From: Flavobacterium sp. HSC-61S13
Lineage (GTDB): Bacteria; Bacteroidota; Bacteroidia; Flavobacteriales; Flavobacteriaceae
Length of the DNA stretch: 64,000 bases
Reading direction: 5' to 3'
Assembly (NCBI RefSeq): GCF_024171535.1
Contig: NZ_JALJZV010000007.1
Span: 62,001 to 126,000 of the forward strand
In this document: one piece after another, positions 46,608-55,787 of the stretch
How positions within the stretch are numbered: position 1 is the stretch's first letter
How the letters are laid out: each line of letters starts with the position of its first letter
The notes under the pieces: generated by a model
Databases searched by the model: none
Told to the model about the DNA's origin: nothing
The model's input: the letters and a program-made list of their open reading frames with translations, nothing else
Made by a program: the position numbers and the translations under genes

Positions 46608-47051
46608 TTATTCTTGCTCAGCAATAACTTCGTAAGGAATTTCAATGATTACATCACGGTGAAGACGAACAGTCGCTTCATATTTACCAGTACGTTTGAT
46701 GATACCAGAAGTGATGAATTTTTTATCGATACTTTGACCATTTTTAGCAAAAACCTCAGCAAGATCATTATTAGTTACAGAACCAAATAATTTCTCTCCA
46801 CCAGCTTTAACTGTGATCTTAATATCCAAAGCTTTAAGAGCTTCAGCGATAACATTCGCATCAGCAATAACTTTAGCTTCTTTATGAGCTCTTTGCTTTA
46901 AGTTTTCAGCCAATACTTTCTTTGCAGAAGGTGTAGCCAAAATAGCAATCCCTTGAGGAATTAAAAAGTTACGCCCGTATCCCGGTTTTACCGAAACCAA
47001 GTCATCTTTAAATCCTAATTTTTGTACGTCTTGTTTTAAAATAAGTTCCAT
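46608..47051 (-). CDS. rplI: 50S ribosomal protein L9
   Basis: A 147-aa ribosomal protein that bridges the L1 stalk region of 23S rRNA. The N-terminal domain MELILKQDVQKLGFKDDLVSVKPGYGRNFL is diagnostic, followed by the long connecting helix and the C-terminal domain with KLFGSVTNNDLAEVF. It is the last gene of rpsF-rpsR-rplI, 15 bp after rpsR, followed by a strong terminator. Confidence 0.98.
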   Translation of the reverse strand: MELILKQDVQKLGFKDDLVSVKPGYGRNFLIPQGIAILATPSAKKVLAENLKQRAHKEAKVIADANVIAEALKALDIKITVKAGGEKLFGSVTNNDLAEVFAKNGQSIDKKFITSGIIKRTGKYEATVRLHRDVIIEIPYEVIAEQE

Positions 47052-47066
47052 AGTTTTCGCCTCTTT

Positions 47067-47363
47067 TTATTTTAATAAATCAGCCACATATGGCATTAAT
47101 GCTAAATGACGAGCTCTTTTAACAGCTACAGAAACTTTTCTTTGGTATTTCAAAGAAGTTCCTGTTAAACGACGAGGAAGAATTTTTCCTTGTTCGTTTA
47201 CGAATTTCAATAAGAAATCTGGATCTTTAAAATCGATATATTTAATACCTGATTTTTTGAAACGACAATATTTCTTAGCTTTGTTTGTTTCTATATTTAA
47301 AGGCGTTAGATATCTGATATCTCCGTCTTTTTTTCCTTTTGCAGATTGCTCAATAGTCGACAT
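47067..47363 (-). CDS. rpsR: 30S ribosomal protein S18
   Basis: A 98-aa protein that pairs with S6 on the 30S platform. The core is typical ([51 protein letters not shown]), with a slightly extended N-terminus usual in this phylum. It lies between rpsF (5 bp) and rplI (15 bp). Confidence 0.98.
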   Translation of the reverse strand: MSTIEQSAKGKKDGDIRYLTPLNIETNKAKKYCRFKKSGIKYIDFKDPDFLLKFVNEQGKILPRRLTGTSLKYQRKVSVAVKRARHLALMPYVADLLK

Positions 47364-47368
47364 AATAA

Positions 47369-47710
47369 TTAAGCTTTTTTAGATTTTAATTTCTCTCTTC
47401 TTCTTTCAGCCCAAGAAATTGCATGTTTGTCCATACTTACAGTAAGGAAACGCATGATTCTTTCGTCACGACGGAATTCAGTCTCTAAAGCGATCAAGAT
47501 CTCTCCAGTTACTGTGTATTCGAATAAATGGTAAAAACCACTTTTTTTGTTTTGGATTTCGTAAGCCATTTTTTTCAAGCCCCAATCCTCTTTTGATACC
47601 ATCTGTGCTCCTCTAGAAGTAAGAAATTCTTCAAATTTCTGTACTGTTTCCTTTACCTGAGTTTCAGATAAAACGGGATTCAAGATGAAAACAGTTTCAT
47701 AATGATTCAT
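47369..47710 (-). CDS. rpsF: 30S ribosomal protein S6
   Basis: A 113-aa ribosomal protein, first gene of the operon. It has the ferredoxin-like S6 fold with [21 protein letters not shown] at the start, [19 protein letters not shown] in the middle, [19 protein letters not shown] near the end and a basic tail. An excellent promoter lies 35-66 bases upstream. The operon lacks ssb/priB between rpsF and rpsR. Confidence 0.98.
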   Translation of the reverse strand: MNHYETVFILNPVLSETQVKETVQKFEEFLTSRGAQMVSKEDWGLKKMAYEIQNKKSGFYHLFEYTVTGEILIALETEFRRDERIMRFLTVSMDKHAISWAERRREKLKSKKA

Positions 47711-47744
47711 AAATATTAGATTTTATTTGTTATAAAATTGGGTG

Positions 47745-47776
47745 CAAAAATACGTTTTTAAATGATATAATACAAA
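47745..47776 (-). promoter_or_regulatory. Promoter of the rpsF-rpsR-rplI operon
   Basis: On the minus strand a -33 TTTG (47773-47776) and a -7 TATTTTTG (47745-47752) are separated by exactly 20 bases, a textbook Bacteroidota sigma-ABfr promoter. It is the best-formed promoter in the window. Confidence 0.75.
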
Positions 47777-47811
47777 CTTTAAAAAATTCTTTTTCAATTA
47801 ATACATACTTT

Positions 47812-47850
47812 AAAAAAAAGGTTGCTTCCAATTTTATCGGAAGCAACCTC
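47812..47850 (-). terminator. Terminator of the 331-aa lipoprotein gene
   Basis: Perfect 10-bp stem GGTTGCTTCC/GGAAGCAACC (47820-47829 and 47839-47848), followed on the minus strand by an eight-base T-run; it is about 40 bases after the stop codon. Confidence 0.9.
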
Positions 47851-47889
47851 AAAGAACTATTTTTTTCTACTCAACAAAAAAAAAATAGC

Positions 47890-48885
47890 TTATGGCAAAG
47901 ACTTGATTTTTGCTGCTAGCTCCTCCTCGCTCGCCATTTTTAACTCATCCATCGAAATAGTGATGATTTTATTTTTTTCTAATTTCACTTCTTGAATCGC
48001 ATAAATCAATTTACCTTGACTTTCCGACACAAAAATAACGTACATATCATAACCAACAGGTCCCCAACCGTAGTGCTCGGTAAAACTTTTAGTTGCAACA
48101 TCGTATTGATCTAAAAATGCCAATACATCTGTCTCGCCTTTAAACGTAACATATACCGAACTATTTTTATTGTCATATCCATCTGGAACTCGAACTATTA
48201 CAGCTGCTTTTTCACCTTCTTCTCCAGCAAATCGATCGATGTTTGACCAACCAAAATCTCTTAGATAAACTTGATATTCATTAGTTTCTGCATTAGGGAA
48301 TACCCCTCCTCCTTCCAAACCAGGATCAAACTCATCCCACTTTAAATTTCCATCGTCACTAAAGTTACCTTTCCACATGGTCATTTCCTGATCCAATCCT
48401 CCACTGTTCACAGCAGGAACCGTCATGTTATAGTAGTTCGTTCTTAGCCCAACTCCATATTGGGTAACATTAATAAAAAACTGACCTCCAGTAACCAAAG
48501 GTTCTAATCCACCTACTTCATTAATCCCCATTAAAGGTCTATTCGCTAACACCATAGCGGCGCGATCATAAAACTCTATAAATTCTAATTCTACATCTCC
48601 TGTAACGGTTTCATCGTTGGTATCAAATAAATTCAATGGATCTATAGTCAAAACCACCCCAGCTTTTGAGGTAAACACAATTCCCTCTTCTGCCTTAAAG
48701 CTTTTTCTCTGAGTCATTTTCTCTAAAGCCTCAAGCTGTAGATTTTTAAATGCCGTTGCAGATGGCGGAACCATTCCTGGCACCGGATCAACTGACGGAG
48801 GCACCACAACGCCTTCATCATCTGAACAACTTATAAAAAACAAAGCCGCGCAGAAAAAAGCTAAATAATAATTTATCTTTTTCAT
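47890..48885 (-). CDS. Lipoprotein of unknown function
   Basis: A 331-aa lipoprotein: signal peptide with lipobox FFISC (Cys at about residue 20), then SDDEGVVVPPSVDPVPGMVPP, an acidic start followed by a Pro-rich spacer; the acidic residues resemble the surface-export signal seen after the Cys in flavobacterial lipoproteins. The body is beta-rich (VTGDVELEFIEFYDRAAMVLAN; FDPGLEGGGVFPNAETNEYQVY). I do not recognise the family. It is monocistronic, with a well-formed promoter and a strong terminator. It is probably surface or outer-membrane located. Confidence 0.75.
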   Translation of the reverse strand: MKKINYYLAFFCAALFFISCSDDEGVVVPPSVDPVPGMVPPSATAFKNLQLEALEKMTQRKSFKAEEGIVFTSKAGVVLTIDPLNLFDTNDETVTGDVELEFIEFYDRAAMVLANRPLMGINEVGGLEPLVTGGQFFINVTQYGVGLRTNYYNMTVPAVNSGGLDQEMTMWKGNFSDDGNLKWDEFDPGLEGGGVFPNAETNEYQVYLRDFGWSNIDRFAGEEGEKAAVIVRVPDGYDNKNSSVYVTFKGETDVLAFLDQYDVATKSFTEHYGWGPVGYDMYVIFVSESQGKLIYAIQEVKLEKNKIITISMDELKMASEEELAAKIKSLP

Positions 48886-48909
48886 TTCATTGGTTTTTTA
48901 AATTCACAA

Positions 48910-48938
48910 CAAATATATTGAGTCAAAAACACAGCAAA
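48910..48938 (-). promoter_or_regulatory. Promoter of the 331-aa lipoprotein gene
   Basis: Minus-strand -33 TTTG (48935-48938) and -7 TATATTTG (48910-48917) with a 17-bp spacer, ending 25 bases before the ATG at 48885. Confidence 0.6.
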
Positions 48939-49115
48939 TATGATAAAAATCATTATTTAACAATAAAACACCGCCCTTTTATCAAAAAGTAATTGTAAAA
49001 AGACCAAAAAAGCTCATTTTTTAAACATTTTAAGCTAAAAAACACATTGCTTTAACTTAATTTTTAAGTGTTGAATTCAAATATTTGGCAGTTTTTATCT
49101 GTATTTTTTTATTCA

Positions 49116-51566
49116 CTAATAGAAATCTACATTAGCAGTAACCTTAACCGCACGATATCCACCAACAGCTTCAAAACTTTTTAGTACGCGTTGAATCTGA
49201 TTTTTGGTAGACATCAATGGTTTTTGTTGGGGTATTTTAATCAGGATCACACGGATATATTGATTTCTAATACGACTAATTGCCGGCTCTTCAGGCCCCA
49301 AAACAGGCATATCCAAATGGGTCTTCAACATATTATACACCCAAAAGGACGCTTCCTTGAGTTTCTCAAATTCCCGATGCCTTAAAGTTAAACGAACCAG
49401 CCTGTAAAACGGCGGATATTTAAAATTGTGCCGTTCATACATTTGCTCCTTATACATCCCTTCGTAATCATTGTTCGTGACCTGCTGAATAATATTGTGA
49501 TACGGATTGTAGGTTTGTATAATCACTCGACCTTGTTTATGCTTTCGCCCAGCTCTTCCCGAAACCTGCATCAACATTTGAAAGGCCCGTTCATGAGCAC
49601 GAAAATCAGGATGAAACAAACTGTTATCCGCATTCATCACTCCGACTAGATTGACATTATCAAAATGCAAACCCTTAGCCAGCATCTGAGTTCCGACTAG
49701 AATATCAATTTCCCCTTCTTTAAACGCATCCAATATTTTATCAAAACCGTATTTACCCCTTGTAGTATCCTGATCCATACGGGCAATCTTCTTTTCTGGA
49801 AAAAGCTGTTTTAGCTCTTCCTCTACTTGCTCTGTACCAAAACCTTTAGTATTTAAGTCAACACCATTACAAGCCACGCAAGACCTAGGCATCGGCATGG
49901 CAAAACCACAGTAATGACAGCGTAACTGATTTTTGTACTTGTGATAGGTAAGACTCACATCGCAATCGGTACACTGGGGCACTGTTCCGCAAGTCATGCA
50001 TTCCACTACAGGTGAAAAACCCCTACGATTCTGAAAAAGGATAACTTGCTCTCCCAAAGCCAATGCCTGTACGATTTCTTCAATAAGAGTATTGGAGAAA
50101 TGACCGGTCATCAGTTTTCGCTTGTATTTTTCTTTTACATCCACTAAAACTATTTCAGGTAGAATTACATTGGCGTAACGCTCGGTTAAGCTTACTAAAC
50201 CAAATTTATTTTGATTGGCATTATAATAACTTTCGAGACTCGGTGTTGCCGACCCCAAAAGTACTTTTGCTCCGTGTATTTTCGCCAGCACTATAGCCGC
50301 ATCTCGCGCATGGTAGCGAGGTGCCGGATCCTGTTGTTTAAACGTCGCCTCATGCTCTTCATCCACCACCACGAAGCCCAATTGCTCAAAGGGTAAAAAA
50401 AGCGATGAACGCGTCCCTATGACAATCCGAGCTGTTACCGACTCTGCCAAGACCTGATGCCAAACTTCCACCCGTTCATTTTGCGAATATTTCGAATGAA
50501 AAACAGCTACCTGATTACCATAATATGCCACCAATCGCGTCACCAGCTGTGTCGTCAAGGCAATTTCTGGCAACAAAAACAAAACTTGTTTGCCCGTATT
50601 CAAAAACGATTCAATCATTTTGATGTAGATCTCTGTTTTTCCTGAAGCGGTAACCCCATGAAGCAAAACGACATCTTTGGATTCAAAACCGTTTTCGATA
50701 GCATCATAAGCCACTTGTTGAGCCGGACTAAGTACAAAGTCAACCTCTTCTCGATCTTTAAAAATCACTCGATCTTCCGTTAGAAAATATTCTTCGAGGA
50801 TTTCCTTATCCACCAATGCTTTTATCACCGCAGCCGTACTCCCGGAAAACTCCAACAATCTCTTGACAGATAAGGGTTTTCGTTCCACAGCTTTTAGCTG
50901 AAAATAACTCAAAATTAGCTCGCGCTGTTTGGCTGCTCGAGACAACAACTCTAACAAGGCATTCAATCGATCTCCTGATTCATAATCATCAATTAACCGA
51001 ACATAACGCGTTTGCTTGGGTTTGTATTTTTCTATTAATTCTTCTTGTATATAAATCACCTGCTTATCCAGCAGCGCATTAACAATCGGAAAAATGGTTT
51101 TTTTATTTAAAATCGACACGATTTCTTCAATTTTCAAAGTCGACTGCAGTTGTAAGGCCTCAAAAATCAAATACTCTTGATCTGTAAGCTCTTTACTATC
51201 GATATTTGAATCTGGATTAAGATGAATTAACGTTTCGCTTTCCAACAACAACCTCGATGGCATAGCCGTTCGATAAACCTCTCCCAAACTACACATATAG
51301 TACTCTGCAATCCACTGCCACAATTGGATTTGTTTCTCAGTAGCTATCGGACTTCTATCTAATATTTCATGTATTTCCTTGGCTTGATACTGCAAAGGCA
51401 CCCGGTGATGTTTTTCCAAAACCAAAGCTGTATATACTTTATTCTTGCCAAATGGAACTGCTAAACGCATACCTACCTGTATAAACTCGAACTCCGATTC
51501 AGAGACCGAATACGTAAATGTTGCAGATACAGACAGAGGTACTACGACCTCAACAAAATACATCAT
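49116..51566 (-). CDS. priA: Primosomal replication restart helicase PriA
   Basis: Restarts stalled replication forks. A 3'-DNA-binding N-terminal domain (MMYFVEVVVPLSVSATFTYSV) and winged helix precede the helicase with Walker A GVTASGKTEIY and DEEH in VVVDEEHEATFKQQDPAPRYHARD. Paired zinc sites follow (CMTCGTVPQCTDCDVSLTYH and CHYCG...CVAC), then motifs V/VI (GTQMLAKGLHFDNV). I start at 51566 (816 aa); the frame stays open 25 codons further, but that extension contains a -7 box and the upstream gene's terminator. It is monocistronic. Confidence 0.96.
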   Translation of the reverse strand: MMYFVEVVVPLSVSATFTYSVSESEFEFIQVGMRLAVPFGKNKVYTALVLEKHHRVPLQYQAKEIHEILDRSPIATEKQIQLWQWIAEYYMCSLGEVYRTAMPSRLLLESETLIHLNPDSNIDSKELTDQEYLIFEALQLQSTLKIEEIVSILNKKTIFPIVNALLDKQVIYIQEELIEKYKPKQTRYVRLIDDYESGDRLNALLELLSRAAKQRELILSYFQLKAVERKPLSVKRLLEFSGSTAAVIKALVDKEILEEYFLTEDRVIFKDREEVDFVLSPAQQVAYDAIENGFESKDVVLLHGVTASGKTEIYIKMIESFLNTGKQVLFLLPEIALTTQLVTRLVAYYGNQVAVFHSKYSQNERVEVWHQVLAESVTARIVIGTRSSLFLPFEQLGFVVVDEEHEATFKQQDPAPRYHARDAAIVLAKIHGAKVLLGSATPSLESYYNANQNKFGLVSLTERYANVILPEIVLVDVKEKYKRKLMTGHFSNTLIEEIVQALALGEQVILFQNRRGFSPVVECMTCGTVPQCTDCDVSLTYHKYKNQLRCHYCGFAMPMPRSCVACNGVDLNTKGFGTEQVEEELKQLFPEKKIARMDQDTTRGKYGFDKILDAFKEGEIDILVGTQMLAKGLHFDNVNLVGVMNADNSLFHPDFRAHERAFQMLMQVSGRAGRKHKQGRVIIQTYNPYHNIIQQVTNNDYEGMYKEQMYERHNFKYPPFYRLVRLTLRHREFEKLKEASFWVYNMLKTHLDMPVLGPEEPAISRIRNQYIRVILIKIPQQKPLMSTKNQIQRVLKSFEAVGGYRAVKVTANVDFY

Positions 51567-51585
51567 AATTAAAAAATTGTATGGA

Positions 51586-51593
51586 CAAAGATA
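51586..51593 (-). promoter_or_regulatory. Candidate -7 box of priA
   Basis: Minus-strand TATCTTTG, a perfect TAnnTTTG match, 19 bases before the preferred priA ATG and just after the terminator of the preceding gene. Confidence 0.5.
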
Positions 51594-51603
51594 CACCTTT
51601 GTA

Positions 51604-51652
51604 TAAAAAAAAACACTTTTGACAGAGGGCTTCTCTACCAAAAGTGTTTTTC
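51604..51652 (-). terminator. Terminator of the DUF2147 gene
   Basis: Perfect 12-bp stem AAAACACTTTTG/CAAAAGTGTTTT (51610-51621 and 51639-51650) with a 17-base loop, followed on the minus strand by a T-run of nine. Confidence 0.88.
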
Positions 51653-51682
51653 AAATTTTCATTTAAATGTTTACAAATGCAT

Positions 51683-52111
51683 CTATATTCTGACCCATGT
51701 TTGCGTTCTTCCCAACAACGATATTCCGAGATATCCACGAACATCTAACTTGTCAATACCGTTGAGTTTAACGGTACACTTATACTCTTTCCCCGTTTGA
51801 GGATCGATAATTCTTCCATCGGTGTATTCACCCCCTTTTTTAATCAAACCTTTGATGATCGTCAAACCAACAATAGGCTTGCCTTTGTCAGTTCCAGGAC
51901 ATTTATCACAGACTGGATTCTCAACTGTAGGCTTGATTAACTTGATTACCTTTCCGTAATATTTTCCGCTTATTTCTGTAATTTCAACAATTGACTTTTC
52001 TTTCCCAGTAGTATCATCGATAGTTTTCCACTTACCCGTAATACTCTGCGCATTTAATGTTGTCATACTTCCTAGAAACATCACAAACAGAACTAAAATT
52101 GAGTTTTTCAT
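51683..52111 (-). CDS. DUF2147 family exported protein
   Basis: A 142-aa protein with a cleavable signal peptide (ILVLFVMFLGSMTTLNAQS). The mature part starts SITGKWKTIDDTTGKEKSIVEI, the hallmark of DUF2147, with a Cys pair in PVCDKCPGTDKGKP and the C-terminal DVRGYLGISLLGRTQTWVR. The fold is expected to be a lipocalin-like small barrel. The family is periplasmic or surface-exposed and functionally uncharacterised. It is monocistronic, with a strong terminator before priA. Confidence 0.9.
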   Translation of the reverse strand: MKNSILVLFVMFLGSMTTLNAQSITGKWKTIDDTTGKEKSIVEITEISGKYYGKVIKLIKPTVENPVCDKCPGTDKGKPIVGLTIIKGLIKKGGEYTDGRIIDPQTGKEYKCTVKLNGIDKLDVRGYLGISLLGRTQTWVRI

Positions 52112-52209
52112 AATAATACTATTATTGTTTTAAAATTTATCCCACTACTATTTTCAACACGAGCCTTAGGTAACATAATTCCCTTGTAGCTGTTGGTGAC
52201 GTCGTATAA

Positions 52210-53118
52210 TCAAATATAACTTTTTTTTCGTTTTAATTTACTAATCGATGCATTTAATTCAAATCCCAGTAGTAAAATCATGCAATTAATCCAAATATAA
52301 AACATCAAAACTAATAATGTCCCAATAGAACCATACAATTCATTATAACGGGCAAATCTCAAAACATATATTCCAAAGAAATAGGAAGTAAACACATACA
52401 ATACCGTTGTAAAAACAGACCCCACGGATATAAAAGATACTTTTTGCATTTCCTTGGCTCCAAATTTATACAAGGTAGAAGTCACCATTAAGATCACAAA
52501 TAACAAGAATAAATTTCTCGCCCACTGCAACCAAATTTCCATATCCATGATACTGTGCATAATCACCTCCAAAACGACAAATACCGCTACTGTGATAATC
52601 AACATAAAAGACAGCATGATAGACAATCCTAAAGCCAATAAATATTGCCGAAACAAACTGTGTGAAATCGTGATATGATAAGAGGATTCAAATCCTCCTA
52701 TAATCGCAAAAACACCATTAGCCATCAAAAAAATCGACAATAAAAACCCAGAAGACAGTAATGACTTATAACTGTTCGTCATAATATCGTCTAAGATAGA
52801 CGATATCGCTTCATACGTATTGGGAGGAACAGAACTCGCGATAAATTGCATAAAATCTGCCTGAAAATTCTCTAAAGGAATATAGGGGATCAGATTTAAA
52901 ATAAAAAGTGCAAACGGAAACAACGCCATAAAAAAACTAAAGGCAATCGAACCAGCACGATATGAAAACGCCCCCTTGACAATACCAGTAACATACAGTT
53001 CCAGCAAGTCATAGAGCGAATACCCCTCTAATTTAGGTAGTTTAATGGTCTTTATAAAAGACACCACTTTATTTAGTACCGGTATTTTATCTATTTTATC
53101 CTCAATTTCTTTCGACAC
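52210..53118 (-). CDS. YihY/BrkB-family membrane protein
   Basis: A 302-aa inner-membrane protein with six hydrophobic segments (AGSIAFSFFMALFPFALFIL near residue 60; LLSSGFLLSIFLMANGVFAI; MLSFMLIITVAVFVVLEVIM; TVLYVFTSYFFGIYV; GTLLVLMFYIWINCMILLLG). It ends in a basic tail SKLKRKKSYI. The family was once misnamed ribonuclease BN and is now of unknown function, possibly a transporter. It follows nadC by 21 bp and is probably co-transcribed with it. Confidence 0.9.
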   Translation of the reverse strand: MSKEIEDKIDKIPVLNKVVSFIKTIKLPKLEGYSLYDLLELYVTGIVKGAFSYRAGSIAFSFFMALFPFALFILNLIPYIPLENFQADFMQFIASSVPPNTYEAISSILDDIMTNSYKSLLSSGFLLSIFLMANGVFAIIGGFESSYHITISHSLFRQYLLALGLSIMLSFMLIITVAVFVVLEVIMHSIMDMEIWLQWARNLFLLFVILMVTSTLYKFGAKEMQKVSFISVGSVFTTVLYVFTSYFFGIYVLRFARYNELYGSIGTLLVLMFYIWINCMILLLGFELNASISKLKRKKSYI

Positions 53119-53139
53119 TCATTTGGTTTTTTAAGTTAC

Positions 53140-54000
53140 TTATAAAACCGCTTTTAAACTCAAATCCATATTCCAAACAGAATGTGTTAAAGCTCCAGAT
53201 GAAACATAATCAACCCCACATAAGGCATAGGCTCTCACTGTATTTTGATCAATATTACCCGAAGATTCTGTTTGGCATCGACCTTGAATCATTGCGACTG
53301 CCTTTTTGGTGGTATCGTAATCCATATTATCTAATAAAATTCGATAAACTCCTTCATTTTCTAATATCTGACTTACCTCTTCTAAGCTTCTGGCTTCGAC
53401 GATGATTTTTAAATCTTTATTATTTTGTTTTAAATACGCATGGGTCTTTTGAATAGCTTTCGAAATTCCCCCTGCAAAGTCAATATGATTATCTTTCAAC
53501 ATAATCATATCATATAAGGCAAAACGATGATTCTCTCCACCTGCTATTTTTACAGCCCATTTTTCAATAGCTCTAATTCCAGGTGTGGTTTTGCGTGTAT
53601 CTAATATTTTGGTATCAGTTCCTTCCAGCAAATCTACAAAGACTTTGGTTTTGGTCGCAATTGCACTCATGCGTTGCATAGAATTCAATACCAAACGCTC
53701 TGCTTTTAAAATAGATTGTGACCTACCACTAACATAAAAGGCTTCATCGCCAACGGCTACTTTACTTCCGTCAGTAATCAAGACTTCAACGGCCAATTCA
53801 GGATCAACATAGTGAAAAATCATCTTTGCAAATTCGACACCGGCTAAAATACCTGCTTCCTTTACCAGCAAACGAGCTTTCCCTACTGCCGCTATTGGAA
53901 TACAAGCCAAAGAACTGTGATCTCCATCACCTACATCTTCTCTTATCGCATTTTTTATAATGATCTCTAATTCTTCTTGAAACTGTTTTTCTGTAATCAT
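53140..54000 (-). CDS. nadC: Nicotinate-nucleotide pyrophosphorylase (carboxylating) NadC
   Basis: Converts quinolinate and PRPP to nicotinate mononucleotide in de novo NAD synthesis. Length is 286 aa with the usual motifs: EDVGDGDHSS near the start, LNSMQRMSAIATKT (about 105-118), LDTRKTTPGIRAIEKWAVKI, GGENHRFALYDMIMLKDNH and the C-terminal VDYVSSGALTHS. nadA and nadB are not in the window. The DJ-1-like gene lies 86 bp upstream. Confidence 0.96.
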   Translation of the reverse strand: MITEKQFQEELEIIIKNAIREDVGDGDHSSLACIPIAAVGKARLLVKEAGILAGVEFAKMIFHYVDPELAVEVLITDGSKVAVGDEAFYVSGRSQSILKAERLVLNSMQRMSAIATKTKVFVDLLEGTDTKILDTRKTTPGIRAIEKWAVKIAGGENHRFALYDMIMLKDNHIDFAGGISKAIQKTHAYLKQNNKDLKIIVEARSLEEVSQILENEGVYRILLDNMDYDTTKKAVAMIQGRCQTESSGNIDQNTVRAYALCGVDYVSSGALTHSVWNMDLSLKAVL

Positions 54001-54086
54001 GGTATTAATTTAGTTTTGCTAAAATAAGAAATGTTTTGCACTTCATCAGTCCCTTTTACAAGTCCGTGTCAACAATACCCATGCTT

Positions 54087-54668
54087 TTAATTTTTTACAA
54101 TGGCAATTCCCAACATTTTATAAAATTCCTTTAAGATTGCTGGGTGTCCTGGCCAAGCTGGCGAAGTCGTTAAATTACCGTCGGTATACGCTGCGTCAAC
54201 AGCGATTTCCTGATAATGACCTCCCGCTAACACGATATCTGGTCCAATAGCCGGATAAGCCGTTAATTTCTTCCCTTTTAACACATCCGCAACGGTTAGT
54301 ATCTGAATACCATGACATATTGCCGCTACCGGTTTATTTTTTTCAAAGAAATATTGTACAAACTTTATAACATCGGGATTTAAACGAATGTATTCAGGAG
54401 CTCTCCCACCACATACATACAATCCATCATAGTCTGAAACTTTCACCTCAGAAAAAGTTTTGTTTAAAATAAAATTATGCCCTCGCAATTCCATATACGT
54501 TTGAAAACCTACAAAATCATGAACTGCAGTAGCAATAGCTTCATTTGCCTTTTTGCCTGGGCAAACTACATCAACTTCTACACCTACCGAAAGTAAGGCC
54601 TGAAATGGAACCATAACTTCGTAATCTTCAACAAAATCTCCTGCTAACATTAAAACGCGTTTCTTCAT
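54087..54668 (-). CDS. DJ-1/PfpI family protein
   Basis: A 193-aa protein of the class I glutamine-amidotransferase-like fold. The nucleophile elbow AAICHGIQIL holds Cys118-His119, and Glu14 in DFVEDYEV is the acidic partner. The family includes proteases, deglycases/glyoxalases and chaperones; the exact activity cannot be read. It starts MKKRVLMLAGDFVEDY, a full-length form. It lies 86 bp before nadC on the same strand, possibly with its own transcript. Confidence 0.9.
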   Translation of the reverse strand: MKKRVLMLAGDFVEDYEVMVPFQALLSVGVEVDVVCPGKKANEAIATAVHDFVGFQTYMELRGHNFILNKTFSEVKVSDYDGLYVCGGRAPEYIRLNPDVIKFVQYFFEKNKPVAAICHGIQILTVADVLKGKKLTAYPAIGPDIVLAGGHYQEIAVDAAYTDGNLTTSPAWPGHPAILKEFYKMLGIAIVKN

Positions 54669-55096
54669 ATTCTAGTTTTATTTAAAAAAATTAAGACCCT
54701 ACTACTATATCGTCGACTGCCTATGTTCACAATAATAATCTTATAAACTGTGATTTAAGCTTGTATACCTTCAGGCTTTCAACTTACTAAATTTAATCTA
54801 ATTTACTTTAAAATCAAATATTTACGCAATTTAATAACCGTTTTTTAACGGAAAACAAAATTCGATTCCAACTGACACTACTAAAGATTTCAAAATAATC
54901 ACCAGCTTTTCCAGCCTGAAGTCACCGTAACGCTTTTTCAACAAACAGGAACGTCTCCAAATCACATATAATACTGAAGTAGGCACAGCAAGTCACAGTA
55001 CAGCACCGGCATAAAATCTAGTATTATGGAGTCCCAATTTAGAATACAGCAGCACACATAAGCACAAGAAAAAAATATTATTATTTTTTTTATAAC
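54669..55096. other. Gene-free stretch upstream of azurin
   Basis: About 430 bases between the DJ-1-like gene and the azurin operator with no open frame of credible composition, RNA gene or clear hairpin. It presumably carries the promoter of the DJ-1-like gene near 54669-54720, but no good -7 box was found. The sequence is locally less AT-rich around 54900-55050. Confidence 0.5.
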
Positions 55097-55140
55097 ATGA
55101 TAATTATCATATCATTGGATGTAAAATACAACTAATTTTA
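55097..55140 (+). promoter_or_regulatory. Azurin promoter with palindromic FNR/CRP-like operator
   Basis: Perfect 14-bp palindrome ATGATAATTATCAT at 55097-55110, which fits the TGAT-N4-ATCA core of FNR/CRP-type sites. A near-consensus -7 box TAATTTTA is at 55133-55140. If transcription starts about six bases after it, the palindrome is centred near -42, the place for class II activation. A TTG at 55115-55117 could be a poor -33 element. A Fur-like reading of the palindrome is also possible. Confidence 0.5.
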
Positions 55141-55163
55141 CAGTACAAAAATCTAGAAAAAAT

Positions 55164-55664
55164 ATGAAAAAAATATTCCTTATCTGTACAATTGGATTAG
55201 TTAGTATATCATTATCATCATGTGGAGATAGTAAAAAAACGGAAGCACAAGAAGTAACTGTTAGTCCAGAAGAAAGCGCACCAAAAGAAGGATTTGAAGT
55301 GAGCATTTCTGGAGACGACACCATGAAATTTGACAAAACCGAAATCAAAGTACCCGTTGGCGAAACCATCATACTTACCTTACATCATACCGGTAAGATG
55401 GATAAAGCCGTAATGGGTCACAATTTTGTGGTATTAAAGACTGGTGTTGATATGGCTGCATTTGCAGAAAAAGCTGCTGTTGCCAAAGACAACGATTATA
55501 TTCCTGCGTCAGAAACAAACAATATTATCGCCCACACCAAAACAATTGGCGGAGGGGAATCAACTACTATTGAATTTAAAATTACCGAGGCGGGAACCTA
55601 TCCATTCATGTGTACGTTCCCGGCACATTACGCCTTAATGAAAGGGGAGATTATTGCGGAGTAA
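55164..55664 (+). CDS. Azurin, lipoprotein form
   Basis: A 166-aa type I blue copper protein that shuttles electrons. It has a signal peptide with lipobox SLSSC (Cys20), so it is membrane-anchored rather than free in the periplasm, followed by an acidic linker of about 25 residues. Copper ligands are in place: H86 in MGHNFVV, then C150, H155 and M159 in FMCTFPAHYALMKG, the azurin C-x4-H-x3-M spacing. Likely partners are cytochrome c peroxidase or terminal/nitrite reductases, none of which are in the window. It is monocistronic with an operator-like palindrome and a strong terminator. Confidence 0.94.
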   Translation: MKKIFLICTIGLVSISLSSCGDSKKTEAQEVTVSPEESAPKEGFEVSISGDDTMKFDKTEIKVPVGETIILTLHHTGKMDKAVMGHNFVVLKTGVDMAAFAEKAAVAKDNDYIPASETNNIIAHTKTIGGGESTTIEFKITEAGTYPFMCTFPAHYALMKGEIIAE

Positions 55665-55689
55665 TAGCGGTTTTTTACCATTAATTCAA

Positions 55690-55728
55690 TTTATTGGGCA
55701 TCTTGCGAGATGCCCAATTTTTTTATTT
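55690..55728 (+). terminator. Terminator of azurin
   Basis: Perfect 11-bp stem ATTGGGCATCT/AGATGCCCAAT (55693-55703 and 55708-55718) with a TGCG tetraloop and a T-run, about 30 bases after the stop codon; it may also slow purB readthrough. Confidence 0.92.
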
Positions 55729-55787
55729 TTAATCTTGAGAATGGCATATTCGCCTAAAAGCGCATACGCACATATACCCAGTTTTTT

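Noticed and set aside
51567-51641. Upstream extension of priA by 25 codons
   Set aside because: It spans the priA -7 box and part of the terminator of the DUF2147 gene; the PriA N-terminus normally begins near MMYFVEVVVPL.
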